A DNA stretch of 64,000 nucleotides, from contig JANQMR010000037.1 of NCBI GenBank assembly GCA_028279985.1, forward strand, positions 124,001 to 188,000. The letters run 5' to 3'. Under the pieces are notes generated by a model. It ran no database searches, had not been told where the DNA came from, and saw nothing but the letters and a program-made list of their open reading frames with translations. A program made the translations under genes and the position numbers. Source of the DNA: Woeseiaceae bacterium. Lineage in GTDB: Bacteria; Pseudomonadota; Gammaproteobacteria; Steroidobacterales; Woeseiaceae. Positions 18,470 through 28,500 of the stretch are shown in pieces (positions within the stretch are counted from its first letter, which is position 1; every line of letters starts with the position of its first letter).

Positions 18470-20083
18470 ATGAAAATACGTCGCGAGATCAACTTACAAT
18501 CGAAATTGATCGCCTCCGTCATCGTCCTGGTACTCTGCCAAATCGGAATCACCGGGTTGGTATCCACCAATATCGTCGACGATATTCTCGAAGATCAGAT
18601 CGGCAAACACGTTCTCAGCGTATCGCAGACCATAGCCAGGATGCCGGATGTCGCGCGCCTGCTTCGGGAGCGCGACCCGAACGGGGAGCTGCAGGGCATT
18701 GCGGAAAACGTCCGCGTGGCGACCGGGGCGGAGTTCGTAGTGATCGGCGACGAGCACGGTATTCGATACTCGCATCCGAATCCCGCCAAGATCGGCCGGC
18801 CGATGGTCGGCGGCGACAATGACAGGGCCCTCCGCGAAGGCATCGCTTACACTTCCAGGGCGGTCGGGACCATGGGGCTGTCCTTGCGCGGCAAAGTGCC
18901 GGTGCTCAACGAAAAAAGCGGACAGATCATCGGCATCGTATCGGTCGGACACCTGGACGACAGCATCCGGCAGATGCTCGCGACTCGGAAGACGACCTTG
19001 TTTACGACGTATACGGCGCTGTTGATCGTCGGCATCGTATTCGCTGTCGGTCTCGCGTGGAACTTCAAACGCGCCATTTTCGGCCTGGAACCCTACCAGA
19101 TCGCCCGATTGTTCCAGGAACGCAGTGCGATTCTCGGCTCTATTCGGGAGGGTATCGTCGCCATCAACGGCAGCGGCAGGATTACGATGTTGAACCGGGC
19201 TGCAAAGAAAACGCTCGGCCTGAGCGCCGACACCGACTATTTGAATCAGCCGATCGCCGACGTAGTGCCGGATAACGGACTCCAGAGCATTCTGCGAACC
19301 GGTGAGAGCGAGCTCGACATAGAACACAAAATCGGCGAAAAGGAAATCGTCGTCAGCCGGGTGCCAATCTGGGACGATCAGCAAGTCGTGGGTGTAGTAT
19401 CGAGTTTTCGCGAAAAAGACGAAATCGATATCCTGGCCCGGGAGTTGTCGCGAGTCCAGGACTACTCCGAGATGCTGCGCCAACAAACACACGAGTATTC
19501 GAACAAGCTGCACACGATCTCCGGCCTGATTCAACTGGAAGCCCATGACAAGGCGATCGAGTTGATCGGCAAGGAGACCGCCGGATACCAGGACCTGCTG
19601 CAATTCCTCGCGATTGCGGTTCCGGATTCCGTCGTCGCCGGGTGTATCCTGGGCAAGTACAGTCGCGCCCAGGAGCTGGGTATCCATCTGGATGTCGACC
19701 GCGACAGCAGTTTTTCCGACGTGCCGGAGTGGATCAGCAGAGAGAAAATCGTCTCGATCCTCGGCAACCTGCTCGACAATGCGTTTCACGCGGTCACAAC
19801 GCAGGCGCGCCACAAGCGCTTGGTCAACCTGTCATTGACCGATCTCGGCAACGACTTGATCTTCGAGGTCGAGGACTCCGGCAACGGCATCGCGGGCGAG
19901 GTAGCGGGCCATATCTTCGAGAAAGGCGTGACTACGAGCAAGAAACCGGGTAAGGGAATGGGCTTGTATCTGGTCAAGGACATGCTCCACTACCTGAACG
20001 GACACATCACCGTCGAGGAATCCGGGCTGGGCGGCGTGACATTCACCGTATACATCGCCAAGAGCCAGCAGCGGCATGCGTGA
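18470..20083 (+). CDS. CitA/DcuS-type sensor histidine kinase
   Basis: A 537-residue membrane kinase of the CitA/DcuS family, which senses citrate or C4-dicarboxylates in the periplasm. It has a first membrane helix (about 16-36), a periplasmic PDC/PAS sensor (about 38-175; the ligand-site region contains HGIRYSHPNPAKIGRPM and SLRGKVPV), a second helix (about 178-200), a cytoplasmic PAS (about 215-320), the H-box QQTHEYSNKLHTISGL, the N-box ILGNLLDNAFHAV and the G-box GKGMGLYLVKDML. ATG at 18470 is chosen because GGAAG lies 6-7 bases upstream; GTG at 18431 has no such site. It overlaps the regulator gene by eight bases. Confidence 0.9.
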   Translation: MKIRREINLQSKLIASVIVLVLCQIGITGLVSTNIVDDILEDQIGKHVLSVSQTIARMPDVARLLRERDPNGELQGIAENVRVATGAEFVVIGDEHGIRYSHPNPAKIGRPMVGGDNDRALREGIAYTSRAVGTMGLSLRGKVPVLNEKSGQIIGIVSVGHLDDSIRQMLATRKTTLFTTYTALLIVGIVFAVGLAWNFKRAIFGLEPYQIARLFQERSAILGSIREGIVAINGSGRITMLNRAAKKTLGLSADTDYLNQPIADVVPDNGLQSILRTGESELDIEHKIGEKEIVVSRVPIWDDQQVVGVVSSFREKDEIDILARELSRVQDYSEMLRQQTHEYSNKLHTISGLIQLEAHDKAIELIGKETAGYQDLLQFLAIAVPDSVVAGCILGKYSRAQELGIHLDVDRDSSFSDVPEWISREKIVSILGNLLDNAFHAVTTQARHKRLVNLSLTDLGNDLIFEVEDSGNGIAGEVAGHIFEKGVTTSKKPGKGMGLYLVKDMLHYLNGHITVEESGLGGVTFTVYIAKSQQRHA

Positions 20084-20768
20084 CTTGTCAGTCGTCATCG
20101 CCGAAGACGACCCGAACATCTGCGATATTCAAGCTCGATTCATCGAAAGGATCGCAGGCTTCGAACTCGTCGGAATCGGCGAGACGTTTTCGGAATCCGA
20201 GGAAGTGATCGACGTTTTTCGACCGGACCTGGTGCTTCTCGACGTGTGTTTTCCTGACGGAGACGGAGTGGAGCTACTGCGAAAGATACGGCAGAAGTAT
20301 CTGGACACGGATGTGATTTGCATTACCGCGGCGAAAGACGTGGCGACGCTTCAGAAGGCGATGAGGGGCGGCGTATTCGACTATGTTCTGAAGCCAATGA
20401 CGTTCACGCGGTTTCAAGAGACGCTGACTCGATTTCTCGAACACCGGCGCAGTTTGTCTGAAGCTCTTTCTGAAGCCGAGCGTCTCGATCAGGCGGCCGT
20501 CGATCGAATCATTTCCACGGGACTATCGGAGGCGCCTGGCGAGCGAGCGCCGAAGGGTATCAATGCACTGACATTACAGAAAGTCGAAAGCTACGTTCGG
20601 CAACTGTCGAAAGAGAGTGTCGGCGCGAACGAACTCGGCGAGAGCCTGGGAATAAGCCGAACGACGGCCAGGCGATATCTCGAATATCTGGTCGCCAAGG
20701 GAACGGTAGAACCCAGCCTCGAGTACGGCTCGGTGGGCCGGCCTGAACGACGGTATTTCAGGAGATGA
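20076..20768 (+). CDS. CitB/DcuR-type response regulator
   Basis: A 230-residue response regulator, partner of the kinase it overlaps. The receiver domain (about 5-120) shows the acidic pair EDD, the phosphorylation site in LVLLDVCFPDGDG (about Asp57) and the conserved Lys in VLKPMTF. A CitT/DcuR-type linker follows, and a C-terminal helix-turn-helix (about 180-215, ANELGESLGISRTTARRYLE). It is expected to control the citrate carrier operon next door. Confidence 0.9.
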   Translation: MRDLSVVIAEDDPNICDIQARFIERIAGFELVGIGETFSESEEVIDVFRPDLVLLDVCFPDGDGVELLRKIRQKYLDTDVICITAAKDVATLQKAMRGGVFDYVLKPMTFTRFQETLTRFLEHRRSLSEALSEAERLDQAAVDRIISTGLSEAPGERAPKGINALTLQKVESYVRQLSKESVGANELGESLGISRTTARRYLEYLVAKGTVEPSLEYGSVGRPERRYFRR

Positions 20769-21031
20769 ACGCCCCGACGCGTGGACGCCGGCGATCCCGG
20801 CCCGCGCGTTTACCCGATTCCGTGTTTTCTTCGCCACCTGCCTACCGAACGGAACCGCTGGCGCGGATCGCCGCGGGATCGCCCTTGCCCAAGGCTACGG
20901 CTGTGCGCCTGTCATCGTTTTGTCCCCGCTTGATCGCCGAACGTTCACATCAATGCCACCAGAGCTTCAAGCGCGTTTGTGATCTTACATAAGGCGGGGA
21001 GCAAACCACTTGCGATGAGGATCCAGCAAAC

Positions 21032-22381
21032 ATGAACGCTCTGTTTCGAAACAGCCTGTTGACAGCCATACTCGTTTTTCTGTTTCCAACCCAGCCCGCG
21101 CTTGCCGACGACAAGGCGAAACTCGTAGGCTTCGCCTCGCTGCCGGCCGATACCTTCGCCGAAGGACCGCCGTCGGGCGCCGACCGGGGTAACGGCACGC
21201 CGATCAGCGCCAACGGCCGCGTCGGTCCGTTCGACGGACAACCGGTACAGGGATTCAGCGGTGTGCAGTTCGCGCCGGACGCTCGCGGTTCCTTCTGGTT
21301 CCTGTCCGACAACGGCTTCGGAGCGCAGACCAATAGCGCCGACTACCTGCTGCGCATCTACCAGCTCAAGCCGGATTTCGCGAAAAAGCGCCGCGGCTCG
21401 GGCCGGGTCGACGTCGAGGGTTTCGTGCAGCTCGCCGATCCCTACCACTACATCCCGTTCGACATCGTCAACGAAACGACGGCGGAACGCTTGCTGACCG
21501 GCGCGGATTTCGACATCGAGTCGTTTGTGATCGACGGGCGCGGCGATATCTGGGTCGGCGACGAATTCGGTCCGTTCATCCTGCATTTCGACGGCACGGG
21601 CACGCTGCTCGCGCCGCCGATACCGACGCCGGATCTCGAAAACGGCGGCTTGAGCGCCAGCGCCGAGGTTCGCGCGCCGCAAAACCCGTTCCTGTCGAAC
21701 CCCGCGGACGCCAATCTGTCTGGGTCTCGCGGATACGAGGGCATGGCCTTCAGCCCGAATCGCAAGGTCCTGTACCCGATGCTCGAGGGCACGGTGGAAG
21801 GCGATCCCGCCGGAACGGTGCGTATTTACCAGTTCAATGTCCGCAACGCGGCATTCCAGCGCTTCGTCGGCTTCTATCCGCTGGACGTGCCAGGCCACGC
21901 AATCGGCGACTTCACGCCGGTGAACAACCGCGAGTTCCTGGTCATCGAGCGCGATGGCGGCCAGGGCGCGGCCGCGAAGTTCAAGAAGGTCTTCAAGGTC
22001 GATCTGCGCAAGGTCGATGCCAACGGTTTCGTTCACAAGGAAGAAATCGTCGACCTCCTGGACATCCGCGACCCCAACGACCTCAACGGCGACGGCGATA
22101 CGACGTTTACGTTCCCGTTCGTGACGATCGAGGACGTACTGGTGCTCGACGACGACAAGATCCTCGTCGCGAACGACAACAACTACCCGTTTTCACTGGG
22201 CCGCGGTCCGGACATCGACAACAACGAGATCATCGTGCTCGAGCTCGAGCGTAAGTTGAAGCTGAGCCCGAAGCTCGGCGTACCGGGTGACGACCGGGAT
22301 GACGAGGACGACGACGATGACAGGGATGATGACGACGATCGAGACGATGACAAGGACGACGACGACCGGGACGACGACTAA
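21032..22381 (+). CDS. Secreted esterase-like/phytase-like beta-propeller protein with Asp-rich tail
   Basis: A 449-residue exported protein of the esterase-like activity of phytase family. A signal peptide (1-25, ending ALA) precedes a propeller-type domain with EGPPSGADRGNGTPI, WFLSDNGFGAQTNS, SFVIDGRGDIWVGDEFGPFI and SRGYEGMAFSPNRKVLYPML. The last 35 residues are almost entirely Asp and Arg (DDRDDEDDDDDRDDD and so on), a low-complexity polyanionic tail that could bind Ca2+ or other cations. GAGGA lies about nine bases before the ATG, and a strong terminator follows. Substrate is unknown; family members are annotated as phosphatase-like by homology only. Confidence 0.75.
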   Translation: MNALFRNSLLTAILVFLFPTQPALADDKAKLVGFASLPADTFAEGPPSGADRGNGTPISANGRVGPFDGQPVQGFSGVQFAPDARGSFWFLSDNGFGAQTNSADYLLRIYQLKPDFAKKRRGSGRVDVEGFVQLADPYHYIPFDIVNETTAERLLTGADFDIESFVIDGRGDIWVGDEFGPFILHFDGTGTLLAPPIPTPDLENGGLSASAEVRAPQNPFLSNPADANLSGSRGYEGMAFSPNRKVLYPMLEGTVEGDPAGTVRIYQFNVRNAAFQRFVGFYPLDVPGHAIGDFTPVNNREFLVIERDGGQGAAAKFKKVFKVDLRKVDANGFVHKEEIVDLLDIRDPNDLNGDGDTTFTFPFVTIEDVLVLDDDKILVANDNNYPFSLGRGPDIDNNEIIVLELERKLKLSPKLGVPGDDRDDEDDDDDRDDDDDRDDDKDDDDRDDD

Positions 22382-22418
22382 AGCGGAAGATTCCGTGTAG
22401 GTGATACGTGATACCAGG

Positions 22419-22442
22419 GACCCCGCTTCGGCGGGGTCTTTT
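22419..22442 (+). terminator. Strong rho-independent terminator
   Basis: GACCCCGC (22419-22426) and GCGGGGTC (22431-22438) form a perfect 8-bp stem around a TTCG tetraloop, followed by TTTT. It ends the phytase-like gene and lies just before the convergent lipoprotein gene. Confidence 0.92.
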
Positions 22443-22460
22443 CCATTCTACCGGGCGAAG

Positions 22461-22868
22461 CTATCGACGCTGTGCCGGACCTGCCTGGGCCAGGGGCTTC
22501 ACAAAATAGGTCTGACCGTCGAATTCAAAAGGCTTCCAATCGGGCGGGATATCCTCGCTACAAAAGTCTTCGGTTTCGACCCGCGTCAGATAGTGCTCAC
22601 AGTCCAAGAAGACGATTGGGGGTCCTTCTTCCCGACCCTCTGCCAACCGTTTTGCCCTGAGGTCGTCGATGTGCTCTCGTACTTCGGGAGGGAGCGAGTC
22701 AAACCCCGCTGGGGGATCCCACTCGCCTGAAGGATAAGGAGCGGTCTCCTTCTTCGAATCCGATTCCGGAACACCTGCCGGAACTTCGGCAACAGGCAAA
22801 TCCGTCCTGGCACTACATCCCGTCACGAGAATCGCCAATAGCAAGAACGCCGGAATCTTCGGGCTCAT
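22461..22868 (-). CDS. Small putative lipoprotein of unknown function
   Basis: A 135-residue product with a lipoprotein signal (residues 1-18, lipobox LVTGC) and a Pro- and Glu-rich linker. The remaining sequence has IDDLRAKRLAEGREEGPP, then a compact C-terminal part with ten aromatic or acidic residues and two cysteines (FLDCEHY, DFCSED). AGGAGG is well placed before the ATG. I do not recognise the family. Confidence 0.7.
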   Translation of the reverse strand: MSPKIPAFLLLAILVTGCSARTDLPVAEVPAGVPESDSKKETAPYPSGEWDPPAGFDSLPPEVREHIDDLRAKRLAEGREEGPPIVFLDCEHYLTRVETEDFCSEDIPPDWKPFEFDGQTYFVKPLAQAGPAQRR

Positions 22869-23001
22869 TCTGGAACCTCCTGGAATCTCCGGGTTTCACC
22901 AAGGCCTCGATACAGGTAAGGCTGCCCGGCTATTCTCTCAAAACCTCGAAAAACGCCTGGCGGTCATGGGAATAAACAGCCCCAAGAGCAGCCCTTCCGG
23001 T

Positions 23002-24126
23002 TCAAAACCGCCACTCGAAGGCGATCGTGCCGAAATCGTTACCGGACCCGGCCAGCGGTGTCCTGAGGTTCGCGGACGAGTCCCAGAACGAGAGATGGAC
23101 ACCCCAGCGACGCCCGGTGACATGGAAACCGACGATCATCTGATTTTGCCAGGGGTCCGCGTCGACCAAATGCGTGTCCCGCCAAAGGCTGCCGTCCACG
23201 AATATGAAATGCTGCATGTAGATCTGCCTGAGCACCAGCGACGCGTAGATGGACATATGTTTCGACGACTGATGCGGCACGGTGGCATCGTAAGCAATCG
23301 TGCGGCCCACCGGATCGGGGACGAAAGCGAAACCGTAAGGCACGTTGACACCGGCCCTGACCTCCGCCGCCACTTCACCGAAGCTCAGTCCCGTTCCCAA
23401 GCCAAAATCGGCGTTCAATGCGACGTCCGCCGACCAGTGGCCCTTACCCTCGACTCGAAACACCTTTTTCTTGAACATGCCGTTGAAATTGACGGCAGGT
23501 TCGTTCGGAAGCTGGTTGTCCCAGCCGAGCGGTTCCTCGGAGCCGATGGTTTTGTGCACCCACTTCTGCACTGCCTCCGCGCCCGATGCCGGCCCGACGA
23601 CGCCGACGATCAGCGCATAAGCCCGGAACTGATCGTCGTTGAACGCGAGCCAGCTCAGCTCGAAGCCGAGCGAACCGGCGTAAGGCACGTCGTCGGCGAT
23701 CAGTTCCACCGCCGACAGATCTTTCGGCGTTTGAATGTTCTGGCCGACGGCAAGACCGATTCGACGATAAAAACCGGCTGCGTTCAGCCCCGGCAACCGC
23801 CGGCCGAACTTCGTCCAACGGGGCGCCGGCACGTCTTCCCATTCACGGGCCAGCCCGCTGTGCCACTGGACCGATAATCCGTTCGTGAACTTGTCGTCGG
23901 AGTTGACCAGTACGTCGTTGTCGTACTCCAGGCGCATTCCTCCGGCGGCCCAATCCATGTTGTCGTCGATGGTTTCGTGGCCGGCGGTTACCGGGTCCAC
24001 GATCGGCGGCGGCTGGGAATACGCCGGGCTGCAGAACAGGAAAGGCAGCAACACGCCGAGACCCACGCGGCCCCGCTTGCGCGACTCGGACATCGAAGTC
24101 ATTTTCGTGTGACCAGTGCCAGCCAA
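23002..24126 (-). CDS. lpxR: LpxR-type outer-membrane lipid A deacylase
   Basis: LpxR (DUF2219) is a 12-strand outer-membrane barrel that removes the 3'-acyloxyacyl chain of lipid A in a Ca2+-dependent reaction. The 374-residue product has a signal peptide (about 12-38) and the N-terminal active-site motif LEYDNDVLVNSDDKFTNG, matching the family's Asn-Asp and Thr residues. Further strands have PYAGSLGFEL and RAYALIVGVVGPAS, and it ends in the aromatic AFEWRF typical of outer-membrane barrels. The start is uncertain; MSESRKRG at residue 12 is a likelier signal-peptide start than the first ATG. This would remodel surface lipid A; no regulator is adjacent. Confidence 0.82.
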   Translation of the reverse strand: MAGTGHTKMTSMSESRKRGRVGLGVLLPFLFCSPAYSQPPPIVDPVTAGHETIDDNMDWAAGGMRLEYDNDVLVNSDDKFTNGLSVQWHSGLAREWEDVPAPRWTKFGRRLPGLNAAGFYRRIGLAVGQNIQTPKDLSAVELIADDVPYAGSLGFELSWLAFNDDQFRAYALIVGVVGPASGAEAVQKWVHKTIGSEEPLGWDNQLPNEPAVNFNGMFKKKVFRVEGKGHWSADVALNADFGLGTGLSFGEVAAEVRAGVNVPYGFAFVPDPVGRTIAYDATVPHQSSKHMSIYASLVLRQIYMQHFIFVDGSLWRDTHLVDADPWQNQMIVGFHVTGRRWGVHLSFWDSSANLRTPLAGSGNDFGTIAFEWRF

Positions 24127-24244
24127 TACGCCCTAGCCGAACGAGGGCACCGGGAGACAGTAGATCATTGTAGACGTGAGAACGCCAGCGGCCGGGAAAC
24201 AGGTTTTTTCGACGACGCATAGGAGTTTATGGCCGGACAGTATA

Positions 24245-24286
24245 GAATTTACGCTATTGAGTATTTTTCCTCAGTAGCGTAAATTC
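24245..24286. promoter_or_regulatory. 17-bp inverted repeat directly before the ATPase gene
   Basis: GAATTTACGCTATTGAG (24245-24261) and CTCAGTAGCGTAAATTC (24270-24286) are inverted copies with one mismatch and an 8-base T-rich loop. The right arm ends five bases before the ATG at 24292. It could be an operator, or an RNA hairpin that hides the start region; no separate ribosome-binding site is seen. A TATAGA at 24241-24246 may be a -10. Confidence 0.85.
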
Positions 24287-24291
24287 AGGGC

Positions 24292-25539
24292 ATGCCGAGA
24301 TATCAACGTCGACACGTCAGCATTCTCCGTGACCGCCTAATCGAGCCGCCAGAGCGGTTGATTGTCGTGTCTGGCCCCCGACAAACCGGGAAGACTACAC
24401 TCGCGCGGCAGGCTCTTGATCAGATCAGTATCAAACGGCGCTATGTCTCTATCGATGAACCCGAACGGACTGCGCTGTCATCGACACACGACAATGGAGA
24501 GCGAGTCATCGCACCCACTGACACGCGAGACGGGAAGTGGCTAGCTCGAATTTGGGAAGAGGCGCGTAGAGACGCCGACAGATCTGCGGACGGATTCGTC
24601 CTGGTGCTGGATGAAATACAGAAAATCCCGCAATGGTCAGAGACGATTAAGGGCTTATGGGACGCAGATCGCGCGGTCGAACGCCCCTTGCACGTAGTGG
24701 TCCTTGGCTCGGCTCCACTATTGATGCAACAGGGTCTGACAGAAAGCCTGGCGGGACGGTTCGAACTGATTCGCGTAAACCACTGGTCATTTCGGGAAAT
24801 GCTTGATGCATTTGGATTTGACCTGCCGAGCTATATTTACTTCGGTGGTTATCCAGGAGCCGCACACCGAATAGCCGATCAACCACGATGGCGTGAATAT
24901 ATTCGATCATCGCTGATTGAACCGAATATCGAAAGGGATATCTTGTCGATGACACGAGTCGACAAGCCTGCGTTGCTCAAAAGGGCATTTGAGCTTGGCT
25001 GCAATTACTCCGGACAGATCTTGTCTTATACGAAAATGCAGGGCCAGCTACAGGATGCCGGAAACACCACGACCCTGGCGCATTATCTGGATCTGTTGTC
25101 GAATGCCGGGCTGCTAACCGGGCTCCCAAAGTACGCCGGTCAGCGGCACCGGCGCAGGGCGTCCAGCCCCAAACTCAATGTCCTGAACACAGCCTTCATG
25201 GCGGTAAATTCGGGGTATTCGTTCGAAGAAGCCCAGGCAGACCGGACATTTTGGGGCAGGCTTGTGGAAAGTACCGTCGGCGCCCATCTGGTTAACTCCG
25301 GATTGCCCGATATCAGGCTGCATTATTGGCGTGACAGTCCGCATGAAGTGGACTTTGTACTCGAATACGGCCGCAGGTTGGTCGGTATCGAGGTCAAGAG
25401 CACGCACCGCCACGACAATTCGAATGGCCTCGCCGCGTTCGAGAAGTGCCATGCACCTGACCGCATCATGCAAGTGGGCGGGCAAGGCATTCCTCTGGAA
25501 GAATTTCTGACTCAACCGGCGGCTTATTGGTTCGACTAA
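24292..25539 (+). CDS. AAA ATPase with DUF4143 domain
   Basis: A 415-residue ATPase of the AAA_14/DUF4143 type. Walker A is VSGPRQTGKTTL (about residues 26-37), Walker B VLVLDEIQKI (about 103-112), with a sensor-like VVLGSAPLLM. The C-terminal DUF4143 part (about 205-400) is a helical domain followed by an endonuclease-like fold with HEVDFVLEYGRRLVGIEVKS, in which Asp and ExK match a PD-(D/E)xK pattern. Function of the family is poorly known. Base composition is visibly less GC-rich than the neighbours, suggesting horizontal transfer. It is five bases upstream of the giant STAND gene, so the two probably act together. Confidence 0.85.
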   Translation: MPRYQRRHVSILRDRLIEPPERLIVVSGPRQTGKTTLARQALDQISIKRRYVSIDEPERTALSSTHDNGERVIAPTDTRDGKWLARIWEEARRDADRSADGFVLVLDEIQKIPQWSETIKGLWDADRAVERPLHVVVLGSAPLLMQQGLTESLAGRFELIRVNHWSFREMLDAFGFDLPSYIYFGGYPGAAHRIADQPRWREYIRSSLIEPNIERDILSMTRVDKPALLKRAFELGCNYSGQILSYTKMQGQLQDAGNTTTLAHYLDLLSNAGLLTGLPKYAGQRHRRRASSPKLNVLNTAFMAVNSGYSFEEAQADRTFWGRLVESTVGAHLVNSGLPDIRLHYWRDSPHEVDFVLEYGRRLVGIEVKSTHRHDNSNGLAAFEKCHAPDRIMQVGGQGIPLEEFLTQPAAYWFD

Positions 25540-25544
25540 CCTTC

Positions 25545-28500
25545 ATGTACCTAGTCAAACGCACTTGCACGGAAGCTTCGGAGAATGATCGAATCGACCG
25601 TGTACAAGTCGATTCCCTGCCGCTCTCCGCTCACCAACAGATTCCCGCTTACGTTTTACTCGGAGATCCCGGCGCCGGCAAGACGACCCTATTCGAACAG
25701 GAAGCTGAGCGGCAGGACGCCTGCTACATTACGGCACGCGATCTAATTACTTTCGAAGACCGTTCGGAGTGGCGCGAGAATATCTTGTTCATTGATGGGC
25801 TGGATGAAATCCGGGCCGGGACGCAGGATACGCGAACGCCGTTCGATGCGATCCGGGCAAAACTGAATAAACTGGGCCCGCCTGGCTTCCGCCTGTCCTG
25901 CCGCGAGGCCGACTGGTTCGGCGCGTCTGATCGGGAACGGCTGAAGTCGGTATCGCCCGACGGTCAGGTAAAAGTACTACACCTCGACCCACTAAAGGAG
26001 GCGGATATTCTCGAGATTCTGCAACATGAGCCGAGGGTCCCAGACGCCAAAGAGTTCATAGACAAGGCTCAACAACGAGGTCTGGAGGAAGTGCTAAAGA
26101 ACCCGCAAATACTCGAAATGCTGGTGCAGGCCACCGCTGACGGAAGCTGGCCCGGCACTCGCAAGCAGACGTTTGAAATGGCTTGCCAGACTGTTGTCCG
26201 CGAACACAATCAGGATCACATCGAAGCAACGCGCACACATGCAGTCGATGAGCAGCTTGACGCTGCGGGTTTTCTTTGTGCCGTGCAACTCATCGCCGGT
26301 AATGCCGGTTACGCCCTTTCTCCCGCAATGGCAAACGATGATTTTCCGGAGCTCAATCAGCTCGCCTTCAATGAAGCCGGGCTGCTTGACGAGGTCGCTC
26401 GAACAAAACTATTCAGGACGCCGGTCGATGGGCGGGTCGTGCCGGTTCACCGTCACGTTGCCGAATACCTGGCTGCCCGCTATCTTGCCGGGCAGATCGA
26501 CCGCGCCGCCCTGCCAGCCACGCGTATTCTTGCGTTGATCACCGGTGAAGACGGTATCGTTGTATCCGAATTGCGCGGTCTTTCCGCATGGCTCGCGGCA
26601 TTGAGTCGGAGTCAACGAAGTATAGTTATCGACCGCGACCCTCTGGGTGTGGTGTTGTATGGCGATGTCGACGACTTCACTCAACAGGAAAAACGCCGCG
26701 TGCTGGATGCTCTGCAACGCGAAGCAGAGCGCTCCCCTCGGTTCCGTTCGTCGAACTGGGCTGCCTCTCCGTTCGGCGCGCTTGCCACGAAGGATATGGA
26801 AACGGAATTTCGAAGTATTCTGACAAAGCCTGATCGGAGCGAGTCACATCAAGCACTGGTTGATTGCGTACTCGATGCTGTTTATCACGGCACCGAGTTT
26901 CCATCTCTAGATGATACCTTGTTAGATATCGTCCGCGATGCAACCTGGTGGCCGGGAGTCCGTAGACAAGCGCTTGAGATCATTCAACACAGAGGAGAAG
27001 GAAACCTCCACATTGACGTCCAGCTCAAGCTACTACTGGAGGAGATCAGTGGAGGAACGGTACCTGATTCGGACGATGATCTTCTAGGGCTCCTCCTATT
27101 TCACCTTTACCCCGCAACGATTACCGTATCGGAGGTACTGGACTATCTTCACATGCCCAAACGGCAAAGTTACCTTGGACGTTACTGGAAATTCTGGCGC
27201 CAGCACGTATTGGACAGTTCTTCTGACTCGAATGTCATTGCATTACTTGACGAACTCGCCGCGCGGCAGGATGTTCTCCAACCAGCCCTTGATGACTTGC
27301 ATTTTCGCGATTTAGGAGCTGAGTTACTGGCGCGGGGGCTCGAGGTATATGGAGAATCTGTCAAGCCTGCGAGACTCTATGGATGGCTTGGCGTCGGCCT
27401 GGACCGGCATGGCTGGCACCGTTCCCAAAGTAAGGCCCACAACGACAGCATTCGTTCCTGGCTGGGGGCACGCCCAGCAATCCAGAAAGCCATCATCCGT
27501 ATTGCTTTGGATCGCTGTGCTTTGGACGACCATTTCGATATCTGTATGCGTAAGTCGCGTGCACGCCTGTACGCAGCCGAACCGCCGGCCGATTTCGGCC
27601 GGTGGTGTCTCGACCAACTGCCAATAGCGGCTGGTGACGATGTTGCCCGTTATCTGCTACAGGAAGCGGTCGATGCCTTGTGCTTTCAGCGCGGTAATGC
27701 CGGACTTTCGTTGGATGTCATTCGGAAATTCTCGGAGCAGAATGCCGAGTATCGATCCTGGTTGAATGACATGCTGGTCTGTCCCGTTAATCCCGAACTA
27801 CAGGAGGACAACCGCAAGCATCAACTATACAAAGCAGAAGAACAGGAGAAAAAACAGGCATGGCTGCGTTTCGCAAGATCCCAGCTGACCGAATTGCATG
27901 AAGGACGTGCCTACCATAGCCTGTTACACGATCTGGCCATGGCCTATTTCGGTCGTTTTATTGATTCAGAAGGCGATACTCCAACCGAACGGCTTCGGAA
28001 TTTCTTGGACCACGACGACGACATGGTACAAGCCGCATTTGAGGGGCTCCGCAGTGCTCCGCGGCGCCAAGACATCCCCGATGTCGAGGATATCATTCAG
28101 CTCCACACCGAAGATCGTGGCTATTATCTCAAGTATCCGATCCTGGCTGGGTTGGACGAACTAACCCGATTATCGCCGGACGGTGTTTTCGAGCTGAACG
28201 ATCGGCAAATTCGGCAAGCAGTTGCTTTCTATTTGACGAATGGCGCAGGCGAGGACCCGAATTGGTATCAAACTCTGCGAGCCCGGCGCCCTGAACTCGT
28301 GGCCAAAGTTATGACCGCGTACGTTGGCGCGGCTCTACGTGCCAGGAAGCAACATATTAGTGGGCTCTACGCGTTGGCCTATGTTGACGGCTATGACGAG
28401 GTTGCGCGGTTGGCATCGCTGACGATGCTAAAGGCGTTTCCGGCGCGCAGCGCCAAGCAGCAACTCAATTCGTTGGACAAACTATTGATAGCGGCGTTAC

